This document shows positions 38,376 through 47,705 of a stretch of DNA of 64,000 bases, one piece after another (the stretch's first letter is position 1; the number at the start of each line of letters is the position of its first letter). This DNA comes from Chloroflexi bacterium 54-19 (GTDB taxonomy: Bacteria > Chloroflexota > Chloroflexia > Chloroheliales > Chloroheliaceae), in the NCBI GenBank assembly GCA_001898225.1, contig MKTJ01000036.1, positions 218,893 through 282,892 on the forward strand, written 5' to 3'. Made by a program: the position numbers and the translations under genes. A model generated the notes under the pieces. It was not told the origin of the DNA, did no database searches, and saw only the letters and a program-made list of their open reading frames with translations.

Positions 38376-40127
38376 TTACTTCAGGGCGACGGTAGCCCAG
38401 CTTTCAATCCCGGTCGGGTTGGCGTTGTACCCAATAACGTTGGTCCTGAGCGCTACCACGCCTTTGACGTAAGCCAGGGGTATAACCGGCAACTGGTCGT
38501 AGATGATGTCCTGGGCCTCTTTATAGGGTTCGCGCCGTTCTTTGAGGTCCGTATCGGCTAAACCCTGCTGGACTAACCCGTGTAGAATGGGGTTCTCGTA
38601 ACCACCCTCGCCACGCTGGCTCCCAAAAAATTCACCGAGAAATTCATCGGGATCACCATTCTGCCCCTGCCAGCCGAACATATAAAAACCGAGGTTGCCG
38701 TTCTGGCGGTCACGATAGAAGTCGGGCCAGGACTTACTATCCTGCACGTTGATAGTAACCCCGACTTTCGCCAGGTCGGCGGCGATAGCGTCGGCGGCTT
38801 TGCGGGGGTCGGGATAATAGGCGCGTGGGACCGGCAGCACCCACAAATCCAGGGTGAGCGGGTTGGTGGCGTTGTACCCGGCATTATCGAGCAACCGGCG
38901 AGCCCGGTCGGGGTCGTAGGGGTAGGGGTCGTGCGAATCTATCTGGCCCAGGGTAGCCGGGGGCAAAAAGACACTGGCCGGGGTTCCAAGACCAAAATAA
39001 GCCTTATCCATCAAATCGTTCAGGTCAATTGCCAGGGCAAAAGCCTGCCGGACCGAAGAATTACTGAAAGGTAACCTGGTCACATCCATGCCAAGAAAAG
39101 CCAGGTTGAGCGGCTTGCGGTCGAGCAATTGCAGGTCGGTAGCCGTAGAGGCGGCGGCCACTTCCTCCGGGCGAATCTTGTCGGTGGCGGCGATAGAACC
39201 CCGGCGCAGTTCTTCCAGGCCATCCTGGTTTTCCTTCAAAACCCTGGCGACAATCACCGGCGATTTAACGTAAGGCGTGTTGGGGTCATCTTCGGCATAA
39301 CGCTGGATAAAATAGTTCCGGTTTTCCTTCAGGGCGACATATTTGTTCGGCTCACGGGCCATACTATCAATTTTATAAAGCCCGCTGCCGATATTTCTTT
39401 CAAATTCGCCGGTATCATTGTTAAAGGCGCTGGGCGCGACAATGCCAAATTGGGGCATCGACAGGACCTGGTAAAAACTACCCATCGGCTGTTTTAACCT
39501 GATAATGACCTTGTTATTGGCGGTATCGGCTTCAACCCCGGCCAGGTTACCGGGGAAACCACCAAAGTAAGTGCCCCAGGTCTGAAAATCGCCTTTGTGA
39601 TAGAGGTTGCCGGGGTCGGACCAACGGTCAAAATTAAATTTGATGGCCTCGGCGTTCAAAGGCGTCCCATCGGAGAACTGCAAACCCTTGCCAATCCTGA
39701 TGGTGATGGTTAGGCCGTCTTCGCTTTCGACCGGGGGATATTTTTGGACCGCCGAGTTGTTATATTGCATATCGGACGGTTTGAACTCAAAAAGGGTTTC
39801 GTAGACCTGGCGGCTGATTTGGAGCGATGGACGGTCGACCAGGTTAGCGGGGTCAAATTTGCTGTTTATCAAACCGACCGGCTCCTGGGCCAGCCCGAAA
39901 CAGAAGACTTTAGTGCAGTCGTAGGGCAAACCGGTATTGCTCGGTGCCGCCGTCGGAGCTGCCGGGGGGTTGGCGGGATTGGAGGCCGGGGCGCTGGCCG
40001 AAGTCGGAGAAACCGTGCTCGTGCCGGGGTTATCGGAGCAGGCGGCCAGCAGCATACCTAAAAGGAGCGCCACCAGCCAGCCTGCCAGTTTTGGAAAGAT
40101 TTTTACCGGCGTCGGATTACTACTCAT
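38376..40127 (-). CDS. ABC transporter substrate-binding protein, peptide/family 5
   Basis: Lipobox LLGMLLAACSDN; INSKFDPANLVDRPSLQISRQVYETLFEF...LQFSDGTPLNAEAIKFNFDRW; VRQAFALAIDLNDLMDKAYFG. Confidence 0.92.
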   Translation of the reverse strand: MSSNPTPVKIFPKLAGWLVALLLGMLLAACSDNPGTSTVSPTSASAPASNPANPPAAPTAAPSNTGLPYDCTKVFCFGLAQEPVGLINSKFDPANLVDRPSLQISRQVYETLFEFKPSDMQYNNSAVQKYPPVESEDGLTITIRIGKGLQFSDGTPLNAEAIKFNFDRWSDPGNLYHKGDFQTWGTYFGGFPGNLAGVEADTANNKVIIRLKQPMGSFYQVLSMPQFGIVAPSAFNNDTGEFERNIGSGLYKIDSMAREPNKYVALKENRNYFIQRYAEDDPNTPYVKSPVIVARVLKENQDGLEELRRGSIAATDKIRPEEVAAASTATDLQLLDRKPLNLAFLGMDVTRLPFSNSSVRQAFALAIDLNDLMDKAYFGLGTPASVFLPPATLGQIDSHDPYPYDPDRARRLLDNAGYNATNPLTLDLWVLPVPRAYYPDPRKAADAIAADLAKVGVTINVQDSKSWPDFYRDRQNGNLGFYMFGWQGQNGDPDEFLGEFFGSQRGEGGYENPILHGLVQQGLADTDLKERREPYKEAQDIIYDQLPVIPLAYVKGVVALRTNVIGYNANPTGIESWATVALK

Positions 40128-40136
40128 TCCTGCCTG

Positions 40137-41252
40137 TTACTTAATCAAGCCTTGCGCGACTAAAAGCTCGGCGTTAAGGATACTTGCCCCTGCCGCGCCC
40201 CGGATGGTGTTGTGGCCGGTCAGGACGAACTTGTAGTCGAGGATAGGGCAACTCCGCAGGCGTCCCACCGTGGTCGCCATCGCGCCCTCACCCTCGCGGT
40301 CCAGGAACGGCTGGGGCCGGTCGGCTTCGGAGCGCAGGATAACCGGGCGAGCCGGGGCGCTGGGCAAACCCAACCGCTGCGGCTCGGCTTCCCACTCGGA
40401 CAGGGCGGCGGCTACTTCTTCCAGGCTGGCCCGGCGTCCAAGCTCAACCGAAACGGACTCGGTGTGGGCCTCGCGGACCGCCACGCGGGTACAGGTCGCG
40501 CTTATAACGAAATCGGAGTCGATAAAATTGCCGGTTTCCAGGCCACCCATGATTTTAAGGGGTTCGATTTCGACTTTGTCTTCCTCGCCACCGATGAAAG
40601 GGATAACATTATCGACGATGTCGAGCGAAGGGACACCGGGATAACCCGCACCACTGAGCGATTGCATACTGGTGACGAGCACTTTTTTGAGGCCAAAGGC
40701 GTCCTGCAAGGGTTTGAGTGCCAGCACCAGGTGGATAGTGGTGCAGTTAGGGTTGGTGACGATAAAGCCGCCCTTCTGGCTCCAACCCCGGTTTTTCTGC
40801 TGGAATTCGATGACGGCGGAGTGCTGGGGGTTGATTTCGGGCACCATTAGCGGGACATCGGCATCCATGCGGTGATTTTTGGAGTTTGAAAAGACCTTAT
40901 AACCGGCGGCGGCGTATTCTTCTTCGACCGGACCGGCCATTTCCGCCGGTAGTGAGGTAAAAATAACGTCGCAATCCCAATCCGGGCCCGGTTTGCCTTC
41001 GACCAGGGTTATATCGCGGGCGTAGGCCGGGACGTTAGCGGAAAGCCGCCAGTTAGCGGCCTGGGCGTATTTTTTGCCGAGAGAGCGTTCGCTCCCGCCG
41101 AGGGCAGTCACGGTGAACCAGGGGTGGCCTTCGAGCAATTGGACGAAACGTTGGCCGACCGCGCCGGTTGCGCCCAGCACTCCTACTTTGATAGGCCGGG
41201 ATGGCTTAAACCCGGCCTGGCCTGGTAAAGGGGAAAGCGGGTTCGAACTCAT
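40137..41252 (-). CDS. asd: Aspartate-semialdehyde dehydrogenase
   Basis: KVGVLGATGAVGQRFVQLLEGHPWFTVTALGGSERSLGKKY; FIVTNPNCTTIHLVLALKPLQDAFG; MQSLSGAGYPG; VRLHTE-like VAVREAHTESV. Confidence 0.93.
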   Translation of the reverse strand: MSSNPLSPLPGQAGFKPSRPIKVGVLGATGAVGQRFVQLLEGHPWFTVTALGGSERSLGKKYAQAANWRLSANVPAYARDITLVEGKPGPDWDCDVIFTSLPAEMAGPVEEEYAAAGYKVFSNSKNHRMDADVPLMVPEINPQHSAVIEFQQKNRGWSQKGGFIVTNPNCTTIHLVLALKPLQDAFGLKKVLVTSMQSLSGAGYPGVPSLDIVDNVIPFIGGEEDKVEIEPLKIMGGLETGNFIDSDFVISATCTRVAVREAHTESVSVELGRRASLEEVAAALSEWEAEPQRLGLPSAPARPVILRSEADRPQPFLDREGEGAMATTVGRLRSCPILDYKFVLTGHNTIRGAAGASILNAELLVAQGLIK

Positions 41253-41481
41253 GGGCTATCTCCTGAATGATAATAAGTTGTCTTTACTGTAAATAAATAA
41301 GAAATCGCGCCGGTAGATAGCCGCTTCGTTGGGGCCAATTCCCAAGCATTAGCCTATTATAACATTTCCAGGCAAATTGCTTCACAATCTTTACCAGTTT
41401 TTGGGCAATTTGCTTTAGAGGTTTTTAAGAGTTTTCAATTAGACCGGATTGCTTCTAAATTGGGCAGAGGGTATTATACGG

Positions 41482-41515
41482 GCGTTGAACGAAACAACCT
41501 TAAACGTAAAACGGG
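41482..41515 (+). repeat. Dispersed AAACG/GAACG repeat copy
   Basis: CGTTGAACGAAACAACCTTAAACGTAAAACGG; matches the copy at 60522-60576 apart from an internal insertion. Confidence 0.7.
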
Positions 41516-41534
41516 AAAGAAAAAGTACCACTGC

Positions 41535-41565
41535 CTGTCATTCCGAGCGCAGTCGAGGAATCTAG
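41535..41565 (+). repeat. REP-like sequence TGTCATTCCGAGCGCAGTCGAGGAATCT
   Basis: Intergenic; imperfect stem ATTCC...GGAAT; resembles a dispersed repeat known from several bacterial lineages. Confidence 0.6.
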
Positions 41566-41713
41566 CCCGGAGGGTTCCCTGGGGGCAGCGCCGTTGACGA
41601 ACAGGCCGGACAATGCCAAAAGCCGGATTAGGCTAAAAAGCGGGTTACAGGGATAGGCAGTTCGGGTATTCTTGTGGTAACAGCAATAGTTATTTAGTTA
41701 ATTATGTAAAGTA

Positions 41714-42910
41714 ATGGCGAAAAATAAAAACGAAATCAGGATTTTAATCACCGGGGGCGGCACGGGCGGGCATGTCAGCCCGGCCCTGGCGACCGTACAG
41801 GAAATAAAGACGCTGACCGGGAGCGCCGACTGGCAACCGGTCTTCCGGTATATCGGAAGTAAGACCGGGGTCGAAAAAAGGCTGGCCGAGGAAGCGGGGC
41901 TTGATTTTGTGGGGGTGGAAACGGGAAAGTTGCGCCGGGCCAGCAGCCTGCGAGGTCTGTTTACCTGGGCCAACTTCAAGGACGCCTTCCGGGTGCCAGT
42001 GGGCATCTTCCAATCGCTGTGGCAGGTTGCCCGGTTCAGACCGGACGTTATCTTTAGCACGGGCGGGTTCGTCTGTGTGCCGCCGGTCGTGGCCGGGTGG
42101 ACTTTACGGGTGCCGGTCCTGACCCACGAACAGACCGCCACGGTCGGGCTTGCCAACAAAATCGCCAGCCGTTTTGCTCGCCGTGTGGCCCTTTCTTTTG
42201 AAGGCTCTATCCCGGCCCTGCCAAAAGGCGTAAGAAAACGCGCCTTCGTGACCGGCAACCCGGTCCGGCCTCTTATCTTCCGGGGGGACCGGACCAGGGC
42301 TCTCACAAGGTTCGGCTTTAATTCGCTCGAACGCGACCTGCCAACTCTCTACGTGACGGGCGGAGCCCAGGGGGCGCGGGTAATCAACCAGGCGGTCGAG
42401 GCAGCTTTGCCCGAACTTTTACAAGTTTGCCGGATAATCCACCAATGCGGCCAGCAGCCCGCCGGGCAACCCCAGGACTTCGACACCCTCACGGCAGCCG
42501 CCGAAAAACTCCCGGCGGAATTGCGCGAACGCTACTTCCTGACCCGGTTCGTGGGCGAGGAAATAGGCGATATTTTCGCCCTGGCCGACCTGGTACTGAG
42601 CCGGGCCGGGGCCGGGACCATAACCGAGCTTTGCGCCCTCGGCAAACCGGCTATCTTCGTGCCGCTGGTGCCGACCGGGGGCGACGAGCAGACCCGCAAC
42701 GCCCGGCGGGTCGAGGAAGCGGGCGGTGCGACCATTATCAAACAGGGCGAGATAACCGGGCCGCGCCTGCTGGAAGAAGTGAAGAAGCTATTGGCCGACC
42801 GGGCGAAACTGGCCGAGATGGGGCGCAACACTTTATCCCTGGCCCGGCCCAACGCCGCGCATGACCTGGCCGAAGCTGTCATAAATCTGGGCCGGGGTAA
42901 GAATGGCTAA
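41714..42910 (+). CDS. murG: UDP-N-acetylglucosamine--N-acetylmuramyl-(pentapeptide) pyrophosphoryl-undecaprenol GlcNAc transferase
   Basis: ILITGGGTGGHVSPALATVQEI, VIFSTGGFVCVPPVVAGW, YVTGGAQGARVINQAV, LVLSRAGAGTITELCALGKPAIFVPLVPTGGDEQTRNA. Confidence 0.95.
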   Translation: MAKNKNEIRILITGGGTGGHVSPALATVQEIKTLTGSADWQPVFRYIGSKTGVEKRLAEEAGLDFVGVETGKLRRASSLRGLFTWANFKDAFRVPVGIFQSLWQVARFRPDVIFSTGGFVCVPPVVAGWTLRVPVLTHEQTATVGLANKIASRFARRVALSFEGSIPALPKGVRKRAFVTGNPVRPLIFRGDRTRALTRFGFNSLERDLPTLYVTGGAQGARVINQAVEAALPELLQVCRIIHQCGQQPAGQPQDFDTLTAAAEKLPAELRERYFLTRFVGEEIGDIFALADLVLSRAGAGTITELCALGKPAIFVPLVPTGGDEQTRNARRVEEAGGATIIKQGEITGPRLLEEVKKLLADRAKLAEMGRNTLSLARPNAAHDLAEAVINLGRGKNG

Positions 42911-43919
42911 CACAGTCGAGCCGGTCGGCGCGCCCGGCCCTGAACTTTCGCTGGTCGAAAAGACCAGCCAGGGCTACCGCGATTTCCGCAAGGGTTTAAT
43001 CCTTATCGGGCTGGCGACCTTTGTTTTCTCAACCACCGGGATTTTTATCGACAAGCTCTTTACCGATTACCGTCTTGATGCGGTCCAGATTAGCCTGAAC
43101 CGCTCGGCCCTGGTGTCGGCGGCCCTGGCCCTTTTTATCCTGGTGCGGGACCGGAGCCAGTTTCGGCTCAGCCGCCGGGAAATCCCCTTTTACATGGTTT
43201 ATGGCCTGATAGGTATCGGCTTTTTCAACCTCGTCTGGAACATCTCGGTTGAGGTTAACCGGGCGGCAGTGGCGACGGCTCTCATCTTCTGTTCGCCGGT
43301 CTTCGTGGCGATTGGAGCGCGTTTTCTCTTTGGCGATAAACTCAAGCCGGTCCAGTACGGCGCAATTTGTCTAAATTTAATCGGCTGCGGTCTGGTTGCC
43401 GGGATAACCGACCCGGCCCAGCTTTTGCAAAACCCGGCGGGACTACTCATAGGGCTGGGGAGTGGTATGTGCTATGCCGGGACGACCCTTTTCGGCAAGG
43501 TCGCTACCAACGCCCAGAAACGCAGTTCGGCCACGATTCTTTTTTACACTTTCTTTTTCGCCACCCTGGGGCTGTTTGTCTGGTCGCTCTTTAGCGAAGG
43601 CCCGGCCCGGATTGTCCCGCAGATGGACGGGTTCGGCTGGGTGCTGCTGGTAGGGCTTTCGCTCGGCCCGACCCTGGGCGGCTACGGCCTGAATATCGCC
43701 GGGCTGCGTTATTTACCGGCGGCGCTGGTCAGCATGTTAAATACGCTCGAACCACCTATCACCGCCTTACTGGCCTGGGTGCTGCTAAGCCAGGTGATGA
43801 GCGGGTTACAATGGCTGGGGACCGCCCTAATCGTGGGTGGGGTTATAATTATGCAGGCGGAAACGACCCGCCGAAAAAGGCGTGACTTGAGGATTGAAAC
43901 CCCGGTACCGGAAATCTAA
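42903..43919 (+). CDS. EamA/DMT-family transporter
   Basis: About 10 TM segments; two EamA-like repeats. Overlaps the murG 3' end by 8 nt. Confidence 0.9.
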   Translation: MANTVEPVGAPGPELSLVEKTSQGYRDFRKGLILIGLATFVFSTTGIFIDKLFTDYRLDAVQISLNRSALVSAALALFILVRDRSQFRLSRREIPFYMVYGLIGIGFFNLVWNISVEVNRAAVATALIFCSPVFVAIGARFLFGDKLKPVQYGAICLNLIGCGLVAGITDPAQLLQNPAGLLIGLGSGMCYAGTTLFGKVATNAQKRSSATILFYTFFFATLGLFVWSLFSEGPARIVPQMDGFGWVLLVGLSLGPTLGGYGLNIAGLRYLPAALVSMLNTLEPPITALLAWVLLSQVMSGLQWLGTALIVGGVIIMQAETTRRKRRDLRIETPVPEI

Positions 43920-43946
43920 GTGGTAAATATAAGAGGAAGTAAATTT

Positions 43947-45596
43947 ATGGAAACACCCGGCGAAAAAACCCCTCAATGGTGGCAAAACGGCATCATCTAC
44001 CAGGTATATCCCCGCAGTTTCAAAGACGGCAACGGGGACGGCATCGGCGACCTGAACGGCATTACCGAAAAGCTGGACTATTTTAGCGAAACACTTGGTG
44101 TGACGGCTATCTGGCTCTCGCCTTTTTACAGGTCGCCTATGGCCGATTTCGGCTATGACGTGGCCGACTATACCGACGTGGACCCGATGTTCGGCAACCT
44201 GGCCGACTTCGACCGGCTGGTAGAGGAAACCCACAAACGCGGCCTCAAAATAATTGTGGACTGGGTTCCCAACCATACTTCCAACCAGCACCCCTGGTTT
44301 TTGGAATCGAAAAGCTCGAAGGACAATCCCAAACGCGACTGGTATGTCTGGAAAGACCCCAAACCGGATGGCAGCCCGCCAAATAACTGGGTGAGCGGGT
44401 TCGGCGGGAGCGCCTGGGAGTTCGACCCGGCCACCGGGCAGTATTACGAGCATACCTTTTTAAAAGAGCAGCCCGACTTGAACTGGCGCAACCCGGCGGT
44501 GGTCGAGGCCATGTTCGGTACGGTCGAGTTCTGGCTAAAACGCGGGGTGGACGGCTTCCGCATTGACGTGGCCCAGTCTATCCTCAAAGACGCCGAGTTC
44601 CGCGACAATCCCCTGCGCACCGACAATGCGGTTGCAGGCCATAAACCGATGGGTGATTACGATACCCAGGTGCATCTCTACGATGGACCGCAGGAAGAAA
44701 CGCACGGTATTTACCGGCAATTGCGCCAGTTGATTGACCGCTACAGCGCCGAGCAACCCCGCATGATGGTGGGCGAAATCCATATTTTCGATGTGGTAAA
44801 GTGGGCTCAATTTTATGGGGAGAACCTCGACGAACTGCACATGCCGTTTAACTTCGGGCTGCTCAAGGCAAAATGGGAAGCCCAGGCCATCCGCGAAACG
44901 GTGGACAACCTGGAAGAAAATATACCCGAAGGAGCCTGGCCAAACTATGTCCTGGGCAACCATGACGAACCGCGCATAGCCTCCCGGATTGGCCCCGGCA
45001 TGGCCCGCCTCGCGATGCTGCTGCTCCTGACCCTGCGCGGCACACCCACGATGTACTACGGTGACGAACTGGGGATGCAAGATGTTAAAATCCCGGCAGA
45101 CAAAGTGCAAGACCCCTGGGAGCGTCTAACCCCCGGTATGGGCCTGGGCCGTGACCCCGAACGGACCCCGATGCAGTGGGACGCCTCGCCAAACGCCGGG
45201 TTTACCGGGCCGGAGGTCACGCCCTGGCTGCCGGTCAGCGACATTTACGAGCAGGAAAACGTGGCGGCGGAGTTAGCCGAGCCCGGCTCGATGCTGAACT
45301 TTACCCGCCGCCTGATTGAGCTACGCCAGAACAGCCCGGCCCTGCTCAGCGGGTCTTACCGGGCCGTAAACGGAGTACCGGTCGGTTGCTTTGTCTTTCT
45401 GCGGGAGTCCAGCAACGAACGCTTTCTAATCCTGCTTAATTTCTCGGATGAGACAGCTACAATTCAGTTACCGGACCTGGGCGAAGGTTTAGTGGTGCTT
45501 TCGACCGAGGAGGAAGGCCTGGCGGAAAAGGTAATCGCTCTGGACGAGGTCAGGCTGGGTCCAGCCGGGGGTCTGCTGGTAAAACTGGCTTATTAA
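43947..45596 (+). CDS. Alpha-glucosidase (GH13)
   Basis: WWQNGIIYQVYPRSFKDGNGDGIGDLNGI, GFRIDVAQSILKD, MMVGEIHIFD, VLGNHDEPRIASR, ERTPMQWDASPNAGFT. ATG 43947 preceded by GAGGAAG. Confidence 0.95.
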   Translation: METPGEKTPQWWQNGIIYQVYPRSFKDGNGDGIGDLNGITEKLDYFSETLGVTAIWLSPFYRSPMADFGYDVADYTDVDPMFGNLADFDRLVEETHKRGLKIIVDWVPNHTSNQHPWFLESKSSKDNPKRDWYVWKDPKPDGSPPNNWVSGFGGSAWEFDPATGQYYEHTFLKEQPDLNWRNPAVVEAMFGTVEFWLKRGVDGFRIDVAQSILKDAEFRDNPLRTDNAVAGHKPMGDYDTQVHLYDGPQEETHGIYRQLRQLIDRYSAEQPRMMVGEIHIFDVVKWAQFYGENLDELHMPFNFGLLKAKWEAQAIRETVDNLEENIPEGAWPNYVLGNHDEPRIASRIGPGMARLAMLLLLTLRGTPTMYYGDELGMQDVKIPADKVQDPWERLTPGMGLGRDPERTPMQWDASPNAGFTGPEVTPWLPVSDIYEQENVAAELAEPGSMLNFTRRLIELRQNSPALLSGSYRAVNGVPVGCFVFLRESSNERFLILLNFSDETATIQLPDLGEGLVVLSTEEEGLAEKVIALDEVRLGPAGGLLVKLAY

Positions 45597-45672
45597 CACC
45601 CGGCAAAAAATTGGAGGCCGGGAAATACAGCGTCGTACAACACACCTGTTTTAGAAGAAAGGAAAAACTACA

Positions 45673-46446
45673 ATGGCGGGACGGCTTGAGGGCAAAGTAG
45701 CCTTGATTACAGGGGCCGCCGGGGGCATTGGCCGGGCTTCGGCCCTCCTTTTTGCCCGTGAAGGCGCGAAGATTGTGGCGACCGACCGGGATTTAGCCGG
45801 GAGCGAAAAGACGGTCAGCCTGGTAAAAGAAGCGGGTGGAGAGGCGTTCGCTTTCCAGTTAGAAGTGACCGACGCGGCCCAGGTAGCGGCGGCTATCCAG
45901 GCCGCTTTCGACCGGTATGGCCGTCTGGATGTCCTTTTTAATAACGCCGGGACCGGCGAACGGGTCGTTTCGGTCATGGACCTGGCCGAAGACGAGTGGG
46001 ACCGGGTGATGGCCGTAAACGTGAAGGGGGTCTTTTTAGGCATCAAATACGGGGCGGCAGCCATGCTCAAGGCGGGGATCAAAGGCTCGATTATCAATAC
46101 GGCCAGCGTGGCCGGGCTGGTCGGTTTCGCGGGTCATGCCGTCTACTCGGCCTCTAAAGCGGGATGCCTCCATCTGACGAAAGTAGCAGCCCTGGAACTC
46201 TCCAAAAGCAACATCCGGGTCAATGCCATCGCCCCGGCTTTTACGGCAACCGCGATGGTGGACGAGTTAGCCGCCGCCAGCCACAACCCTGAAAGAGCCA
46301 TGCAAAAGCTGGCCCAGTCTATCCCGATGGGGCGGTTGGGTACGCCGGAAGAAATCGCCAACGCCGCCCTTTTCCTGGCAAGCGACGAATCTTCCTTTAT
46401 GACCGGCGCGGTGATGACGTTGGACGGAGGCCTGACCGCTCAATAA
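45673..46446 (+). CDS. SDR-family oxidoreductase
   Basis: GKVALITGAAGGIGRASALLFAREGAKIVATDRD, LFNNAGTGE, YSASKAGCLHLTK. Confidence 0.95.
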   Translation: MAGRLEGKVALITGAAGGIGRASALLFAREGAKIVATDRDLAGSEKTVSLVKEAGGEAFAFQLEVTDAAQVAAAIQAAFDRYGRLDVLFNNAGTGERVVSVMDLAEDEWDRVMAVNVKGVFLGIKYGAAAMLKAGIKGSIINTASVAGLVGFAGHAVYSASKAGCLHLTKVAALELSKSNIRVNAIAPAFTATAMVDELAAASHNPERAMQKLAQSIPMGRLGTPEEIANAALFLASDESSFMTGAVMTLDGGLTAQ

Positions 46447-46527
46447 ACCAGCGCTTAACATTTTTGTAAAGCGTAAATTTGTAAAAAGCGTGCTGAAAGC
46501 AACCCTTAACAAAGGTTTCATAAAAAG

Positions 46528-46543
46528 TGTGATCCATGTCACA
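46528..46543. promoter_or_regulatory. CRP/FNR-superfamily-type binding site TGTGATCCATGTCACA
   Basis: Perfect TGTGA-N6-TCACA palindrome in intergenic DNA. Confidence 0.55.
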
Positions 46544-46724
46544 TCCCCAATGTGACGACTCGCATAAGAGAATTTGAAAATCGGGAATAGAATAGGAATG
46601 TAAGCAACCGGTCAGTCCGAATAAAAACGAACAACGGTAAACGAAAGAATCATCGAGTAGGCAGCTTACAAGAAAACCTCTAACAAATCCCATTTTCTTC
46701 TCTTCTTAGAACTCCTCTAACCAA

Positions 46725-46762
46725 GCGGACACTGATGAGCAGCAGTGTCCGTTTTCATTTTT
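46725..46762 (+). terminator. Rho-independent terminator in a long intergenic region
   Basis: CGGACACTG-atgagcag-CAGTGTCCG followed by TTTTCATTTTT. Confidence 0.8.
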
Positions 46763-46964
46763 ATATTTCCCATACTTGCATTTTCTCCCCTTTTATTCTT
46801 TCTCAACCAAACCTTTCCCTTTAAAGTGCCGGAGTAAATTTCCCCTGTTCCTCTACTTGGTATAATACCCACCCGGTATGGTTTGATATGACAATGACTG
46901 TGGCAATGTACAATAGACCGGGGACAGCCGCAGGTGCGACCTACGGGCGTGTGCTGCGCACGGA

Positions 46965-47696
46965 ATGATAATAACAATAGGAAAAGGTGTAAATATAACC
47001 GCCAGCGAAATAAACAAAAAGGACAGCCCCATAACTACCCTGACGGTCTTTCATTTTGCAAAAAGAAACCGCTTCTGGGCTTTTGCGCAGATGGGCCGGG
47101 CCGGGCGAAAGCTAAAACAGGTGGACGGGTTACGTTTTTATAAAATGCTGGGGTCAGGCCGGGGCAAGGTTTTTTCGTTGCGGCCCGACTGGTCGCGATA
47201 CGCATTGCTGGGGGTATGGGACAGCGAGGAAGTTGCCCGCGAGTTTTTCGAAAATTCGGCTTTTATAAAAAATTATCGCCAGCAGGCCGAGCGGATAGCT
47301 ACCGTTAAATTACGGACCATCTCGGCACACGGACTCTGGGACGGCCAGAACCCGTTTTTGCCACCGGGCGAAAGCTACAAAGGAGGTCAGGTTGCCGTAC
47401 TGACGCGGGCCAGCATCCGGTTAAACCGGTTGGTAGCTTTCTGGCGGCAAGCGGCCACGGTCAACCGCCAATTCGAAAAGACCCCCGGCTACCATTCTTC
47501 AATCGGTATCGGGGAAGCGCCATTCGTGCGGCAGGCTACTTTTTCAATCTGGGAAAATCTTGAAGCGGTCAAAGAGTTCGCGTACGGAGCGAACGAACAC
47601 AGGCAGACCATCCAGCGGGTGCGAGAGGAAGGCTGGTACGGCGAGGAGCTTTTCGCCCGCTTTGCCGTGATTGAGCTAGACCAGCCTTTCCCCTGA
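46965..47696 (+). CDS. Spheroidene monooxygenase (CrtA)-like protein
   Basis: TVFHFAKRNRFWAFAQMGRAGRKLKQVDGLRFYKMLGSGRGKVFSLRPDWSRYALLGVWDSEEVAREFFENS; GYHSSIGIGEAPFVRQATFSIWEN. Confidence 0.8.
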   Translation: MIITIGKGVNITASEINKKDSPITTLTVFHFAKRNRFWAFAQMGRAGRKLKQVDGLRFYKMLGSGRGKVFSLRPDWSRYALLGVWDSEEVAREFFENSAFIKNYRQQAERIATVKLRTISAHGLWDGQNPFLPPGESYKGGQVAVLTRASIRLNRLVAFWRQAATVNRQFEKTPGYHSSIGIGEAPFVRQATFSIWENLEAVKEFAYGANEHRQTIQRVREEGWYGEELFARFAVIELDQPFP

Positions 47697-47705
47697 TTAC
47701 AACAT

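Noticed and set aside
41714-42910. murG located outside a visible cell-division cluster
   Set aside because: Rest of the dcw cluster could lie elsewhere; isolated murG is not strong evidence of anything unusual.
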